A DNA stretch of 64,000 nucleotides, from NCBI RefSeq assembly GCF_042686195.1, contig NZ_JBHUOQ010000003.1:1-64000 (forward strand), in the 5' to 3' direction. This DNA is from Corticicoccus populi. Its GTDB lineage: Bacteria > Bacillota > Bacilli > Staphylococcales > Salinicoccaceae. Shown here in pieces: positions 7,752 through 16,260 of the stretch (position 1 is its first letter; the number at the start of each line of letters is the position of its first letter). The position numbers and the translations under genes were made by a program. The notes beneath the pieces were generated by a model, which saw only the letters and a program-made list of their open reading frames with translations, ran no database searches and had not been told where the DNA came from.

Positions 7752-8564
7752 TTAAGCATCCGAACCTGATGCCTGACTGCGTTTCCCGCGTATCAGCTGC
7801 AGTATAATGACTACAGGCAGCAGGATAAACATACCGTATGTCAGCATGAAATGCGTGAATGACGGCCAGACACCGAACTGGCTCAAGACCCATGAGAAAC
7901 TGTACAAGCCGGTAACAACAAACAAAATTTTATTATAAATATCTCCGGCAGTGACAATGAAGAGCAGGCTCAACAGAGTCAATAGACTGAAGGCTGATGT
8001 TGTCAGCATGTTCAAAGCGGAAGTGTCCATGTGAATGATACTGAAAGCATCAAAAACAGGATGGAATGAAAATAAGATGATTCCTTGTGACAATGTAAAT
8101 AAAACAGCGAAGGCTGCTGTACTGATTTTCTGCCCGGTGCTTTTTTTCACGCCCTGATCTTTGATACCGAGGTTCAAAAGAGGGATCATGATGAAACTGA
8201 GAACGGGCGGAATAATGAGCAGTGCAGATACTGTAAAGCTGCCCATAATCATTACAGAGAGCATAAAGAAAAACGCCAGGTAGATATTCATCAGGGCGAC
8301 TGATTTCCAGTAGTTCACCCCGTTTTTACGGACGCTGTTTTTAACTTTGAATGCATGTTTAACGGGATCACTGCCGAATAATGCCTGAAACGTCTTCCCC
8401 CTTGACCGGTGGAGCTGCCGTATCATGTCATACAGAATACTCCACTTTTCTGTCTCATCAGGAAAATGGGTATCAAGGTCTTTTTCAAGCTGTTTAAAAT
8501 GAGACTGATCTGTCTCTGAAAGTTTATCAAACGTTTGATTGTATGCGTGTTGGTATTGATTCAT
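7752..8564 (-). CDS. Multi-pass membrane protein, unknown
   Basis: A 270-residue protein with a soluble N-terminal part of about 85 residues (charged, predicted helical, contains FDKLSETDQSHFKQLEKD) followed by about six hydrophobic segments and a short basic tail. The layout resembles small Firmicutes membrane proteins of the DUF1129/DUF1048 kind, but I do not recognise the family. AGGTGACTT precedes the ATG. It stands alone between the small membrane protein gene and the SMR exporter operon, separated from both by over 60 bases. Confidence 0.7.
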   Translation of the reverse strand: MNQYQHAYNQTFDKLSETDQSHFKQLEKDLDTHFPDETEKWSILYDMIRQLHRSRGKTFQALFGSDPVKHAFKVKNSVRKNGVNYWKSVALMNIYLAFFFMLSVMIMGSFTVSALLIIPPVLSFIMIPLLNLGIKDQGVKKSTGQKISTAAFAVLFTLSQGIILFSFHPVFDAFSIIHMDTSALNMLTTSAFSLLTLLSLLFIVTAGDIYNKILFVVTGLYSFSWVLSQFGVWPSFTHFMLTYGMFILLPVVIILQLIRGKRSQASGSDA

Positions 8565-8633
8565 AAGTCACCTGCGTTGAATAGTATGATTCCAGTGTAC
8601 TGTAATCATCCCGCTCTGTGAAGCACCACCCGG

Positions 8634-8948
8634 TTACCCGAGTATTTTCAGGCCGACCGCACAGGCGATAATCATGGCAATAAAGAATATCCGTCCGATA
8701 TTTTTAGGTTCCTTATAAAATATCATACCGAGCAGGGCACCGCCGGCAGCACCGATTCCAGTCCATATAGCGTATGCGGTACTCATATCTATTTCGCGCA
8801 TTGCAACAGACAGGCAGACAAAGCTTATTGCAAAAAATAAAACAATACCTGCAAGCGAAGTTTTCGTCCTTTTATGAGTGAAAACGTTAATCGCATTGAC
8901 TGCAAGCATTTCGAAGATACCTGCAAATATTAAAATAATCCAGGCCAT
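8634..8948 (-). CDS. ykkD: SMR-family guanidinium exporter subunit, YkkD-like
   Basis: A 104-residue, four-helix small multidrug resistance protein. It has the conserved helix-1 glutamate in IFAGIFEMLAVN and the SMR signature AYAIWTGIGAAGGALLGM, close to Bacillus YkkD. Paired SMR proteins under a guanidine-I riboswitch export guanidinium in exchange for protons, probably as a heterodimer. The ATG at 8948 is preferred over a longer frame from 8987 because AAGGAG lies 8 bases before it and the first gene's stop is one base upstream. It is the second gene of the operon. Confidence 0.93.
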   Translation of the reverse strand: MAWIILIFAGIFEMLAVNAINVFTHKRTKTSLAGIVLFFAISFVCLSVAMREIDMSTAYAIWTGIGAAGGALLGMIFYKEPKNIGRIFFIAMIIACAVGLKILG

Positions 8949-8949
8949 T

Positions 8950-9282
8950 TTATTCCGCTCCTTTCGGTTCACCGGACCGGGTGACAAGTTTTAAGCCGAT
9001 GACACTGATTAACAGTACGGCGATTAGAATACCTTTTCCAATAGTGAACTCTGCATCAAACAAGATAAAGTCAGACAGTGCAACGCCTGTTGCCCCGAGT
9101 CCGACAAAGACGGCATAAGATGTGCCGACCGGCAGATACATTGATGCATTTATCAGCAGATAAAAGCTGACATAAATGGCTGTTAACGTCAGAAGCCACT
9201 GCCACCACTCGGATGAGTGGGTGATGCCGATGACCCACATGACTTCAAATACTGCGGCAATAATAATTTTAATCCAATTCAT
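8950..9282 (-). CDS. ykkC: SMR-family guanidinium exporter subunit, YkkC-like
   Basis: A 110-residue, four-helix SMR protein. It has the helix-1 glutamate in AAVFEVMWVIG and the signature YLPVGTSYAVFVGLGATG, close to Bacillus YkkC. With the downstream YkkD-like protein it would form an asymmetric guanidinium/proton antiporter. An AAGGAGG site precedes the ATG. The upstream guanidine-I riboswitch and its terminator hairpin make ligand-induced expression very likely. Confidence 0.94.
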   Translation of the reverse strand: MNWIKIIIAAVFEVMWVIGITHSSEWWQWLLTLTAIYVSFYLLINASMYLPVGTSYAVFVGLGATGVALSDFILFDAEFTIGKGILIAVLLISVIGLKLVTRSGEPKGAE

Positions 9283-9301
9283 AATGTCCTCCTTAAATGA
9301 T

Positions 9302-9412
9302 AAAAAGCCCGGGAGATTTTAAATCTCCCAGGCTTTTATCCTTCCGTGTCACGGCAGATGCCGCGGGTTTTCTCTCGGACCAGACCACAATGTGCGGAAC
9401 CCTAGAAAACAC
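9302..9412 (-). promoter_or_regulatory. Guanidine-I (ykkC-type) riboswitch with terminator expression platform
   Basis: Read on the minus strand, the leader shows the class hallmarks in order: CTAGGGTTCCG, GGTCCGAGAGAAAACC, then ACGGAAGGATAAAAGCC. The 3' part forms a strong hairpin (AAAAGCCTGGGAGATT pairing with AATCTCCCGGGCTTTT) ending in a T run just before the AAGGAGG of the ykkC-like gene. The likely mechanism is that guanidine binding prevents the terminator, allowing export-gene transcription. Confidence 0.95.
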
Positions 9413-9473
9413 TGTAACTATATTTGTTATTATTCAAATCCTAACACATTTTTTTAAAAGTATAAAGGATTGA

Positions 9474-10394
9474 TTATATACTGTTGAAATAACGCTGCAG
9501 TGCCTGAATTCTTTTATTCTTATGCTGAATGGTAATTTCACTGTTCTCTACAACATCGAAATTATGAACAGTACCTTTGGTTTCATTCAGTTCGACATCA
9601 ATACCGGACCGTTCAAGAACTTTAGCGTAGGCGGTGCCTTCATCTCTCAGACAGTCAAATTCCGCTGTTTCTATATACGATGCAGGAAGATTATCATGAT
9701 TTGACATATCAAGCGGTGAAGCGAATTGTGTATCTGTACAGTCCTTTAAATAGTATTTCCACATTTTTTGATTCAGCCGGCTGTTCCACATCGGTGTATC
9801 TGTAAAAGTCCGCATTGAAGGGGTGGTCATTTTCATGCTGGTCACAGGCTGAATCAGCATTTGAAAACCGATGTTAAATGCGTTTCTCTCACGGGCGAGC
9901 AGTGTCACACCAGCAGCGAGAGCACCACCGGTATCATCTCCGCCGACTGCGATTTTATTTTTGTCGATACCGAGTGCTTCTGCGTGCGTATGCACCCACT
10001 GTACAGCGGCGTAACAGTCTTCAAGAGCTGTCGGATAAGTATGGTCCGGCAGCAGACGGTAATCAACAGAAATCACTTTGCACGGTGTTTTGACAGCATA
10101 GTCGATATACAGATTAATTTGATAAGGTGCTTCTTTATAGGCGAAACTGCCGCCGTGAAAATAAACAAGTGCCTTGTCGGGGTTGCTGAGTTTCGGTGTG
10201 TATATTTTCAGGTTAATCTCTGCATTTTCATATCCATGGATTGAGACCGGGGTGACATTTAAATTATCCGGGATTTCAATTTTGGACAGGTATTTTTCCG
10301 AGCGCTTATTTGACATGGAAAACAGCATCGGCAGAAATAATGGTTTTTTATTTTCAAGCGGTTTAAAATCGCTGTTGATTGGATATTTCGACAT
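9474..10394 (-). CDS. HSL-type alpha/beta hydrolase with Asp in place of the nucleophilic Ser
   Basis: A 306-residue protein of the hormone-sensitive-lipase-like esterase family: oxyanion motif FHGGSF (80-84), SVDYRLLPDHTYPTALED, an acid in FDCLRDE (Asp247) and histidine in GTVHNFD (His277). The family nucleophile motif GDSAG reads GDDTG (152-156), so Asp154 occupies the serine position. The codon (GAT) is unambiguous. It could have lost activity or use Asp as haloalkane dehalogenases and epoxide hydrolases do. The ATG at 10394 follows AAGGAG; an upstream in-frame extension to 10529 overlaps another gene and lacks hydrolase homology. No signal peptide, so probably cytosolic. Confidence 0.85.
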   Translation of the reverse strand: MSKYPINSDFKPLENKKPLFLPMLFSMSNKRSEKYLSKIEIPDNLNVTPVSIHGYENAEINLKIYTPKLSNPDKALVYFHGGSFAYKEAPYQINLYIDYAVKTPCKVISVDYRLLPDHTYPTALEDCYAAVQWVHTHAEALGIDKNKIAVGGDDTGGALAAGVTLLARERNAFNIGFQMLIQPVTSMKMTTPSMRTFTDTPMWNSRLNQKMWKYYLKDCTDTQFASPLDMSNHDNLPASYIETAEFDCLRDEGTAYAKVLERSGIDVELNETKGTVHNFDVVENSEITIQHKNKRIQALQRYFNSI

Positions 10395-10513
10395 AGTGAA
10401 ACTACTCCTTAAAAAGTCATAATATATTATTAAACTATTTTCATGACAAATACAACTGAAAGCTATTTTCATGTTATGTATAATTAGATTTATAAAAGTC
10501 GGGGAGTGATAAT

Positions 10514-10720
10514 ATGGAAGTAGTTTCATTGATAATGTATATCCTTTTATGTATCAGTACAGCCCTGTTTTTAGTGTCCGGAATTCTTGCGATACTGCAG
10601 TTTGGCGGTATGTTAAAAATAAAACGTATCCGGTTTGTGAAATTCTTGATTACTTTTGCAGTAATGACGATAGTCCTTATGGCAGTATTTGTGATTATGA
10701 TTCGAACCGGCGGTTTTTAA
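10514..10720 (+). CDS. Small two-helix membrane protein, unknown
   Basis: A 68-residue protein with two hydrophobic helices (about residues 3-29 and 42-64) joined by a basic turn (KIKRIRFVK). A strong GGGGAG ribosome site 7-8 bases before the ATG supports it as a real gene. It is transcribed divergently from the hydrolase. I do not recognise the family and assign no function. Confidence 0.6.
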   Translation: MEVVSLIMYILLCISTALFLVSGILAILQFGGMLKIKRIRFVKFLITFAVMTIVLMAVFVIMIRTGGF

Positions 10721-10771
10721 GACGGGACCATACGAAAAAAGAATAAGCCACCAAAATCAAACACTAAACAT

Positions 10772-10799
10772 AAAAAGGAGAGGCACAATGTCCTCTCCT
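10772..10799 (-). terminator. Terminator of the his operon
   Basis: On the minus strand AGGAGAGG pairs with CCTCTCCT around an 8-base loop, followed by TTTTTA. It lies 10 bases beyond the hisIE stop. Confidence 0.85.
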
Positions 10800-10808
10800 G
10801 ATTCGTAA

Positions 10809-11432
10809 CTACCATGTCTGAATGTCATTCCGTCTGCTGATTTTTTGTTTTTTTCCATGGCGTGACTGTAGTTTTTCTTCAACGTCTTTAAGAGCCACAC
10901 CTTCATGGTTTAACATTACCAGCAGGTGATACAGTAAATCACTTGTCTCACTGATGAGTTCGTCTTTGTCTTTATTTTTTGCGGCAATGACGACTTCGGT
11001 CATCTCTTCTCCGCATTTTTTCAATATTTTATCGCTGCCTTCTTCAATCAGGTATTTCGTATAGGAGCCGTCTTTCGGCTCTGCAATCTTTTCCTGAATG
11101 GTCTTTTCAAGAACCTGCAGGTTGAAATCATCATCACCGAAGCAGCTTTGTGTACCCAGATGGCATGTCGGTCCCTCGGGGTTCACTTCGATTAAAAGTG
11201 CGTCCTGATCACAGTCCAGTCTCATGGATATGACGTTCTGCACGTGCCCGCTTGACTCTCCTTTTTTCCAAAGGCGTCCTTTAGAACGGGCATAAAACCA
11301 TACAACGCCGTCTGCGAGTGTTTTTTGGTAAGCCTCCTGATTCATATAGCCGTTCATTAACACCTGATTAGTGTGTGTATCCTGTAAAATGACGGACAGG
11401 AGGCCGTCCAGTTTATCAAAATTTGGTTCCAT
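10809..11432 (-). CDS. hisIE: Bifunctional phosphoribosyl-AMP cyclohydrolase / phosphoribosyl-ATP diphosphatase HisIE
   Basis: A 207-residue fusion catalysing steps 2 and 3 of histidine synthesis. The N-terminal HisI domain (about 1-105) shows WFYARSKGRLWKKGESSGH, the metal-binding DCDQDALL and CHLGTQSCF. The C-terminal HisE domain (about 110-200) shows KKCGEEMTEVVIAAKN and ETSDLLYHLLVML. It is the last gene of the his operon and overlaps hisF by one base. Confidence 0.96.
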   Translation of the reverse strand: MEPNFDKLDGLLSVILQDTHTNQVLMNGYMNQEAYQKTLADGVVWFYARSKGRLWKKGESSGHVQNVISMRLDCDQDALLIEVNPEGPTCHLGTQSCFGDDDFNLQVLEKTIQEKIAEPKDGSYTKYLIEEGSDKILKKCGEEMTEVVIAAKNKDKDELISETSDLLYHLLVMLNHEGVALKDVEEKLQSRHGKKQKISRRNDIQTW

Positions 11433-12193
11433 TACAGTCTCACCTCAATATCTGCGTCTCTTAATGTCTGTTTTAATGAAACAATCGGCACTTCCTGGTT
11501 ATGGAATATAGAAGCGGCAAGTCCGCTGGATACGTCGGTTTCATTAAACAGTTCGACAAAATGTTCACTGTTTCCTGCGCCGCCTGAAGCAATAATCGGA
11601 ATATTAACAAGTGTTTTTGCTTTCTTCAAGAATGGAATATCAAATCCTTCTTTAACACCGTCATGGTCCATACTTGTAATCAAAAGTTCACCGGCGCCGA
11701 GCTGTTCACACTCTTTAATCCAGTCAAAGGCTTTGATATCCGTCGCTTTTTTGCCGCCGTGTGTATGAATGAAGTACTCATCTAGCGCTTCGCTGTATTT
11801 TATGTCGACCGCAACAGTGATACACTGGCTGCCGAACCGGCTGCTTGCGTCACTGATGAGTGACGGGCGATTTATGGCTGCTGAATTTATGCTGATTTTA
11901 TCAGCACCGGCATCAAGCAGCCGTTTAATATCTGCCAGTGTCCGGATTCCGCCGCCGATTGTGAGCGGGATGTATAATTCCTTGGCAGTACGTTCGATCA
12001 CATCGATCATTAAGTCATGGCCTTCTTCAGTTTTTGAAATATCGAGGAATACAAGCTCATCGGCGCCTTCAATATTATATCTTTTGGCAAGCGCCACAGG
12101 ATCTCCGACATCTCTCAGACCGACAAAGTTAATCCCTTTAACCACACGGCCTTCTTTAACATCGAGGCAGGGAATAATTCTTTTTTTAATCAT
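11432..12193 (-). CDS. hisF: Imidazole glycerol phosphate synthase cyclase subunit HisF
   Basis: A 253-residue TIM barrel that uses ammonia from HisH to close the imidazole ring, giving IGP and AICAR. Catalytic aspartates are in IIPCLDVKEGRVVKG (Asp11) and TSMDHDGVKEGFD (near 130). Phosphate-binding loops are TIGGGIRT and IASGGAG. It overlaps hisA by 4 bases (12190-12193) and hisIE by one, so it is translationally coupled. Confidence 0.97.
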   Translation of the reverse strand: MIKKRIIPCLDVKEGRVVKGINFVGLRDVGDPVALAKRYNIEGADELVFLDISKTEEGHDLMIDVIERTAKELYIPLTIGGGIRTLADIKRLLDAGADKISINSAAINRPSLISDASSRFGSQCITVAVDIKYSEALDEYFIHTHGGKKATDIKAFDWIKECEQLGAGELLITSMDHDGVKEGFDIPFLKKAKTLVNIPIIASGGAGNSEHFVELFNETDVSSGLAASIFHNQEVPIVSLKQTLRDADIEVRL

Positions 12194-12891
12194 TTAATTC
12201 CCTCCCAGAATTCATCATTATGACTCGCTTTACCGACAATAGATTCTTCAATGCCGAGCGATACGAGCTGATCTAAGTCTTCTTTACTGCGGACACCGCC
12301 TGAAGCGATGACTTTATGAGGTGTGCTGTTGTTGATATCTGCAGTCGATTCAAAGTTCGGCCCTTCGACCATACCGTCTTTATTGATATCTGTATAAATA
12401 ATTCCCGCAAGGTCCAGGTCTTTAATATCTGCGAGATAGTTTTGAATCGTAATGCCGCTGTTTTCAGTCCAGCCGTTAATGTAGATATCATCTTCTCTCG
12501 CATCAATACCGACAAAAATCCGGCCGGGATAGAGTACCGTCATTTCAGTCAGCCATTTGATATCTGTAATGGCTTTTGTTCCGAGAATAAAATAATCGAT
12601 TCCTGCATCATAGTACTGTTTTATTGTTTCTGCACTGCGCAGACCTCCGCCGATCTGGAGGGGGAGGTCAGTGTATGATTTCAAACGCGTGATTAAACTG
12701 CTTTCCAGAGATTCTTGTTTAAGGGCGCCCATTAAATCCACGATATGGATCCGTGCCACTGAATCAAACGCGGAATAAAACTGCACCGCTTCTTCCGGAG
12801 AGCGTTTCATCGCTGTTTTTTTATTATAATCGCCTTGAGTCAGTCTGACATTCTGACCATCTATTAAGTCAATCGCAGGAATGATTTTCAT
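12190..12891 (-). CDS. hisA: ProFAR isomerase HisA
   Basis: A 233-residue TIM barrel that performs the Amadori rearrangement of ProFAR. Visible are PAIDLIDGQNVRLTQGD with the catalytic Asp, QIGGGLRS, and TDINKDGMVEGPN with the second Asp. The ATG at 12891, giving MKIIPAIDL, is preferred over a frame opening at 12918 because AAAGGAG lies 8 bases before it. It starts one base after the hisH stop. Confidence 0.96.
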   Translation of the reverse strand: MKIIPAIDLIDGQNVRLTQGDYNKKTAMKRSPEEAVQFYSAFDSVARIHIVDLMGALKQESLESSLITRLKSYTDLPLQIGGGLRSAETIKQYYDAGIDYFILGTKAITDIKWLTEMTVLYPGRIFVGIDAREDDIYINGWTENSGITIQNYLADIKDLDLAGIIYTDINKDGMVEGPNFESTADINNSTPHKVIASGGVRSKEDLDQLVSLGIEESIVGKASHNDEFWEGIK

Positions 12892-12892
12892 C

Positions 12893-13468
12893 TTAAAAAC
12901 TCCTTTGTAATGCATCATTTAAAATTTTCAGGCCGATTTCTCCTGATTTTTCAGGGTGAAACTGAATGCCTATAATATTATCCTTTTGAACCACAGCGGG
13001 AATGACAGTACCGTAATCCGCGGATGCGATAATATCCGGGGACTCTGTCAGCTGATAGCTGTGAACGAAGTAGACATCTCTGCCGTTGAGACTTTCGGAA
13101 TCACTTTTTAATGTGTTCCATCCGAGGTGCGGGACAGGGTGTTCTGTCTGAATCCTGCGGATGCTGCCTTTCAGAAGCCCGAGTCCTTTAACATGACCTT
13201 CTTCACTGTCTTCAAATAAAAGCTGCATGCCGAGGCATATACCGATAAATGGTTTTGTCCTGCTGAGCTCGATGAGCGTGTCTGTTAAGTGCAAGTCGTT
13301 GATGTTCTGCATGGCTTCTTTAAAATGTCCAACTCCTGGAAGTATAATTGTGCTGCATGTTTCCAGTGTTTCCCTGTCATTGGTCAGTATGGACTCATAG
13401 CCGAGTGTATGGAGTGCGTTAATCAGATTCCCTGTATTCCCGAGCTTGTAATCAATAATTCCGATCAT
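12893..13468 (-). CDS. hisH: Imidazole glycerol phosphate synthase glutaminase subunit HisH
   Basis: A 191-residue class I glutaminase supplying ammonia to HisF. The nucleophile lies in IGICLGMQLLF, the His-Glu pair in FHPEKSG, and the N-terminus IIDYKLGNTGNL is typical. It overlaps hisB by 4 bases. Confidence 0.96.
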   Translation of the reverse strand: MIGIIDYKLGNTGNLINALHTLGYESILTNDRETLETCSTIILPGVGHFKEAMQNINDLHLTDTLIELSRTKPFIGICLGMQLLFEDSEEGHVKGLGLLKGSIRRIQTEHPVPHLGWNTLKSDSESLNGRDVYFVHSYQLTESPDIIASADYGTVIPAVVQKDNIIGIQFHPEKSGEIGLKILNDALQRSF

Positions 13469-14043
13469 TCAATCACTCCTTTGGAAGAAGGGACACCTGA
13501 ATCTGTAGGTGCGAGTGCCTGCTTTAAACTTCTGGCGAAAGCCTTAAAGATACCCTCGATTTCATGATGGGTATTCCCGGTCTTCAACAAATCAATGTGC
13601 AGTGTCATACGGCTGTTCATTGCGACGGCATTAAAAAATTCCTCCACCAGTTCAGTATCAAATGTGCCGACTTTTTCTTTGGAGAAATCAGCCTGAAAGT
13701 TTAAGTGGGGTCGTCCGGATAAATCCAGAACAACCCGGGCAAGGGATTCGTCCATCGGAATATAAAAAGATCCGTAGCGTGTATAGCTCTGTTTCTCTGT
13801 GTATATATCACGGATAATCTGGCCGAGCAGGATGCCGACATCTTCTACAGTGTGATGATCATCAACGTGAAGGTCGCCGTCCGCCTCGGCTTCAAGGTAG
13901 ATCTCTGAGTGGAATGACAAAAGAGTCAGCATATGATCAAAAAAACCGACACCTGTGTTCAGTTTGGACTGTTTGTAATCTTTATCTTCTGCAGCAGAAA
14001 GTTTGAGTTTGGTTTCAAGTGTGTCTCTTGTTTTAGTAATCAA
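13465..14043 (-). CDS. hisB: Imidazoleglycerol-phosphate dehydratase HisB
   Basis: A monofunctional 192-residue dehydratase with the manganese-binding motifs DDHHTVEDVG and NTHHEIEGIFKAFA. The TTG at 14043 is chosen over a TTG at 14058: GGAAGGA sits 6 bases upstream, the protein then begins MITKTRDTLE like homologues, and the start overlaps the hisC stop as TTGA. Confidence 0.95.
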   Translation of the reverse strand: MITKTRDTLETKLKLSAAEDKDYKQSKLNTGVGFFDHMLTLLSFHSEIYLEAEADGDLHVDDHHTVEDVGILLGQIIRDIYTEKQSYTRYGSFYIPMDESLARVVLDLSGRPHLNFQADFSKEKVGTFDTELVEEFFNAVAMNSRMTLHIDLLKTGNTHHEIEGIFKAFARSLKQALAPTDSGVPSSKGVIE

Positions 14044-15023
14044 ATCGATTCCTTCCAATCTGTAATAAGTTGTTTAAATGCCGGATAGTCTTCTAAAGAA
14101 ATGATTGAATATCTGACCACGTTATTTAAATAAGGTTCTTCATATATCCGGGCGGTGAATCCGTGGTCTTTCAGATACAGAGCGAGTGATTCCGCCTGAG
14201 GGCCGTAAGTAAATATAAAATTTGTGTAGGACTTTTTAATGCTGATAAGGTTCTCTGCCTGACTGAGTGAATCTTCAAGCGCTTTTTTACTGTTTTTCTG
14301 ATAATCAATCAGTGTATTCAGTGTGTCTTTATTCTTAAGTAACTGAACGCCGAGGTTCAGCGACAGGCTGTTGACCGGGTATGGATGATTAATCCGAGTA
14401 ACAGCGTCAAATGCGGTACCTTCTGCAATCAGTATACCAATCCGGAGTCCGGCGAGTCCGTACATTTTACTCATAGTACGAATAATCAGTGTATTTTCTG
14501 ATACGGGAGAATATTTTTTCGGCGCAAATTCAACATATGCTTCATCAACAACTAAATATCCGTTCCATTCGCTTAAAACTTCTGCGAGTGTATTGAGGAA
14601 TTCATCAGGGAATAATATCCCTGTCGGATTATGAGGATTTGATATAAAAAATACAGACGGCTCAACTTTTCTCACTTCATCAAGAATATGGTCATAATCA
14701 AATGAATAGTCTGCATTTGATCCAATAGAATAAAAGCGGATACCCGCCTGATTGGCGTAAATCTGGTACATATTAAAATCCGGCTGCAGTGACATGACAC
14801 CAGATTTTCCGAGGGTCATAATAATTTTCTGAATCCATTCGTCAGAACCGTTTGCGAGTTCTATCGTGCCGGCGTCAAGGCCGTATCGTTCGGCATACAG
14901 CCGGATAAACGTTGTATATTCATCCTCGGGATATAAATTCAGCGCTGTATTCTGTACAGCCGAGATGATATCCTCCTCTGAAAGCGGGATGACCGGGCAT
15001 GTGTTACGGTCCATATAAATCAT
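14040..15023 (-). CDS. hisC: Histidinol-phosphate aminotransferase HisC
   Basis: A 327-residue fold-type I aminotransferase. It shows SNPHNPTGI, DEAYVEF and the PLP lysine in RTMSKMYGLAGLRIG. It is slightly shorter than the Bacillus enzyme, mainly at the N-terminus. It lies 4 bases after hisD and overlaps hisB. It may also serve aromatic amino acids, as broad-specificity HisC does in some Bacilli; that is an inference. Confidence 0.94.
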   Translation of the reverse strand: MIYMDRNTCPVIPLSEEDIISAVQNTALNLYPEDEYTTFIRLYAERYGLDAGTIELANGSDEWIQKIIMTLGKSGVMSLQPDFNMYQIYANQAGIRFYSIGSNADYSFDYDHILDEVRKVEPSVFFISNPHNPTGILFPDEFLNTLAEVLSEWNGYLVVDEAYVEFAPKKYSPVSENTLIIRTMSKMYGLAGLRIGILIAEGTAFDAVTRINHPYPVNSLSLNLGVQLLKNKDTLNTLIDYQKNSKKALEDSLSQAENLISIKKSYTNFIFTYGPQAESLALYLKDHGFTARIYEEPYLNNVVRYSIISLEDYPAFKQLITDWKESI

Positions 15024-15027
15024 TTGT

Positions 15028-16260
15028 TCACTCCGTTCTGATGTTTAGTGATTCGTAGTGGGCGGACAGGCCTTCTTTAGCCGCAAGCAGTTTGGCATCT
15101 TCCGCTATTTCGTCAAATGTTTCTTTCTTTAAATTGATGACGGCATGGCTCGTTAAGAAGTCATTCACATTTAAGCCGTGGCTGAAGCGGCCGGTTCCGT
15201 CGGTCGGCAGTACATGTGACGGTCCTGCTGCATAGTCACCTGCTGCTTCCGGGGAGTATGTGCCTTCAAACACAGCACCGGCATAATGAATGTCTGAAAT
15301 GATTTCTGCCGAGTCCTGATGCTGGATAGATACGTGCTCCGGTGAGATTTCATTAATGATTTTAATCAGGCGTTCTCTTGTATCCGCAATCTTATAGTGG
15401 TTGTTCTGAAGAGATTCTTTGACGATTTCTTTCCGGTCAAGTGACTCAATCAGGCGTTCAATTTCTTTATCCACACGGTCGATGGTGTCTGTACTTTCAG
15501 ACAGCAGGAATGTCCGGGCATTCACATCATGTTCAGCCTGTGCGAATATGTCATAGGCGATATGTGCAGGATCCGCTGTATCATCAACATACAGTAAAAT
15601 CTCACTCGGGCCGGCAATCATATCAATACCGACATCACCGAAGACAAGTTTTTTAGCGAGTGCGACAAACTTATTTCCGGGTCCGACGATTTTATCCACC
15701 TTAGGAATGGTTTCTGTTCCGTATGCGAGTGCGGCAACAGCCTGTGCACCGCCGACAGTATAGACATTGTCGACACCGAGAATACGGAGGGCGCCGAAGG
15801 TCATGTTGTTTGTATTGAAGGTCGGTGTGACGACGTGAATTTCCTTAACGCCTGCGATAAGTGCCGGTACAACTGTCATCAGAACACTGGACGGGTAGAG
15901 CGCAGTGCCGCCTGGGATATATATTCCGACTTTTTCAAGCGGCCGGTAGACGTATTTAAACTCATCGTTGTCTATATCACTGTATTTAATGCTTTCCTGA
16001 TATTCTTTAATGCGCCCCGTAATATGTGCGAGCGCCTGTCGTTCTTCACCCGACAGTGAATTTAAACTGTCATCGAGTATTTTTTCAGGGACTTTAAAGT
16101 TTTCGATGTCTACTCGGTCAAAATCTTTTGTATATGACTTAAGGGCGGCATCGCCCTGCTGCTTCACATTTGAAATAATATTCATGACATTCTGCATGTC
16201 TTCAACAGCAGTATGATTTTCTTTTTTATTTATTGTGTCCAGAAATTCTTCTGCATTCAT
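15028..16260 (-). CDS. hisD: Histidinol dehydrogenase HisD
   Basis: A 410-residue zinc enzyme oxidising histidinol to histidine in two NAD steps. Visible signatures are the GGAQAVAALAYGTETIPKV region, IAGPSEILLYVD, IFAQAEHD and AGPSHVLPTDGTGRFSHGL. The Cys of some homologues is not needed. It overlaps hisG by 4 bases. Confidence 0.96.
   Translation of the reverse strand: MNAEEFLDTINKKENHTAVEDMQNVMNIISNVKQQGDAALKSYTKDFDRVDIENFKVPEKILDDSLNSLSGEERQALAHITGRIKEYQESIKYSDIDNDEFKYVYRPLEKVGIYIPGGTALYPSSVLMTVVPALIAGVKEIHVVTPTFNTNNMTFGALRILGVDNVYTVGGAQAVAALAYGTETIPKVDKIVGPGNKFVALAKKLVFGDVGIDMIAGPSEILLYVDDTADPAHIAYDIFAQAEHDVNARTFLLSESTDTIDRVDKEIERLIESLDRKEIVKESLQNNHYKIADTRERLIKIINEISPEHVSIQHQDSAEIISDIHYAGAVFEGTYSPEAAGDYAAGPSHVLPTDGTGRFSHGLNVNDFLTSHAVINLKKETFDEIAEDAKLLAAKEGLSAHYESLNIRTE

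Noticed and set aside
10394..10529. N-terminal 45-residue extension of the esterase-like protein
   Set aside because: It has no ribosome site, no homology to the hydrolase family, and overlaps the divergent small membrane protein gene and its promoter.
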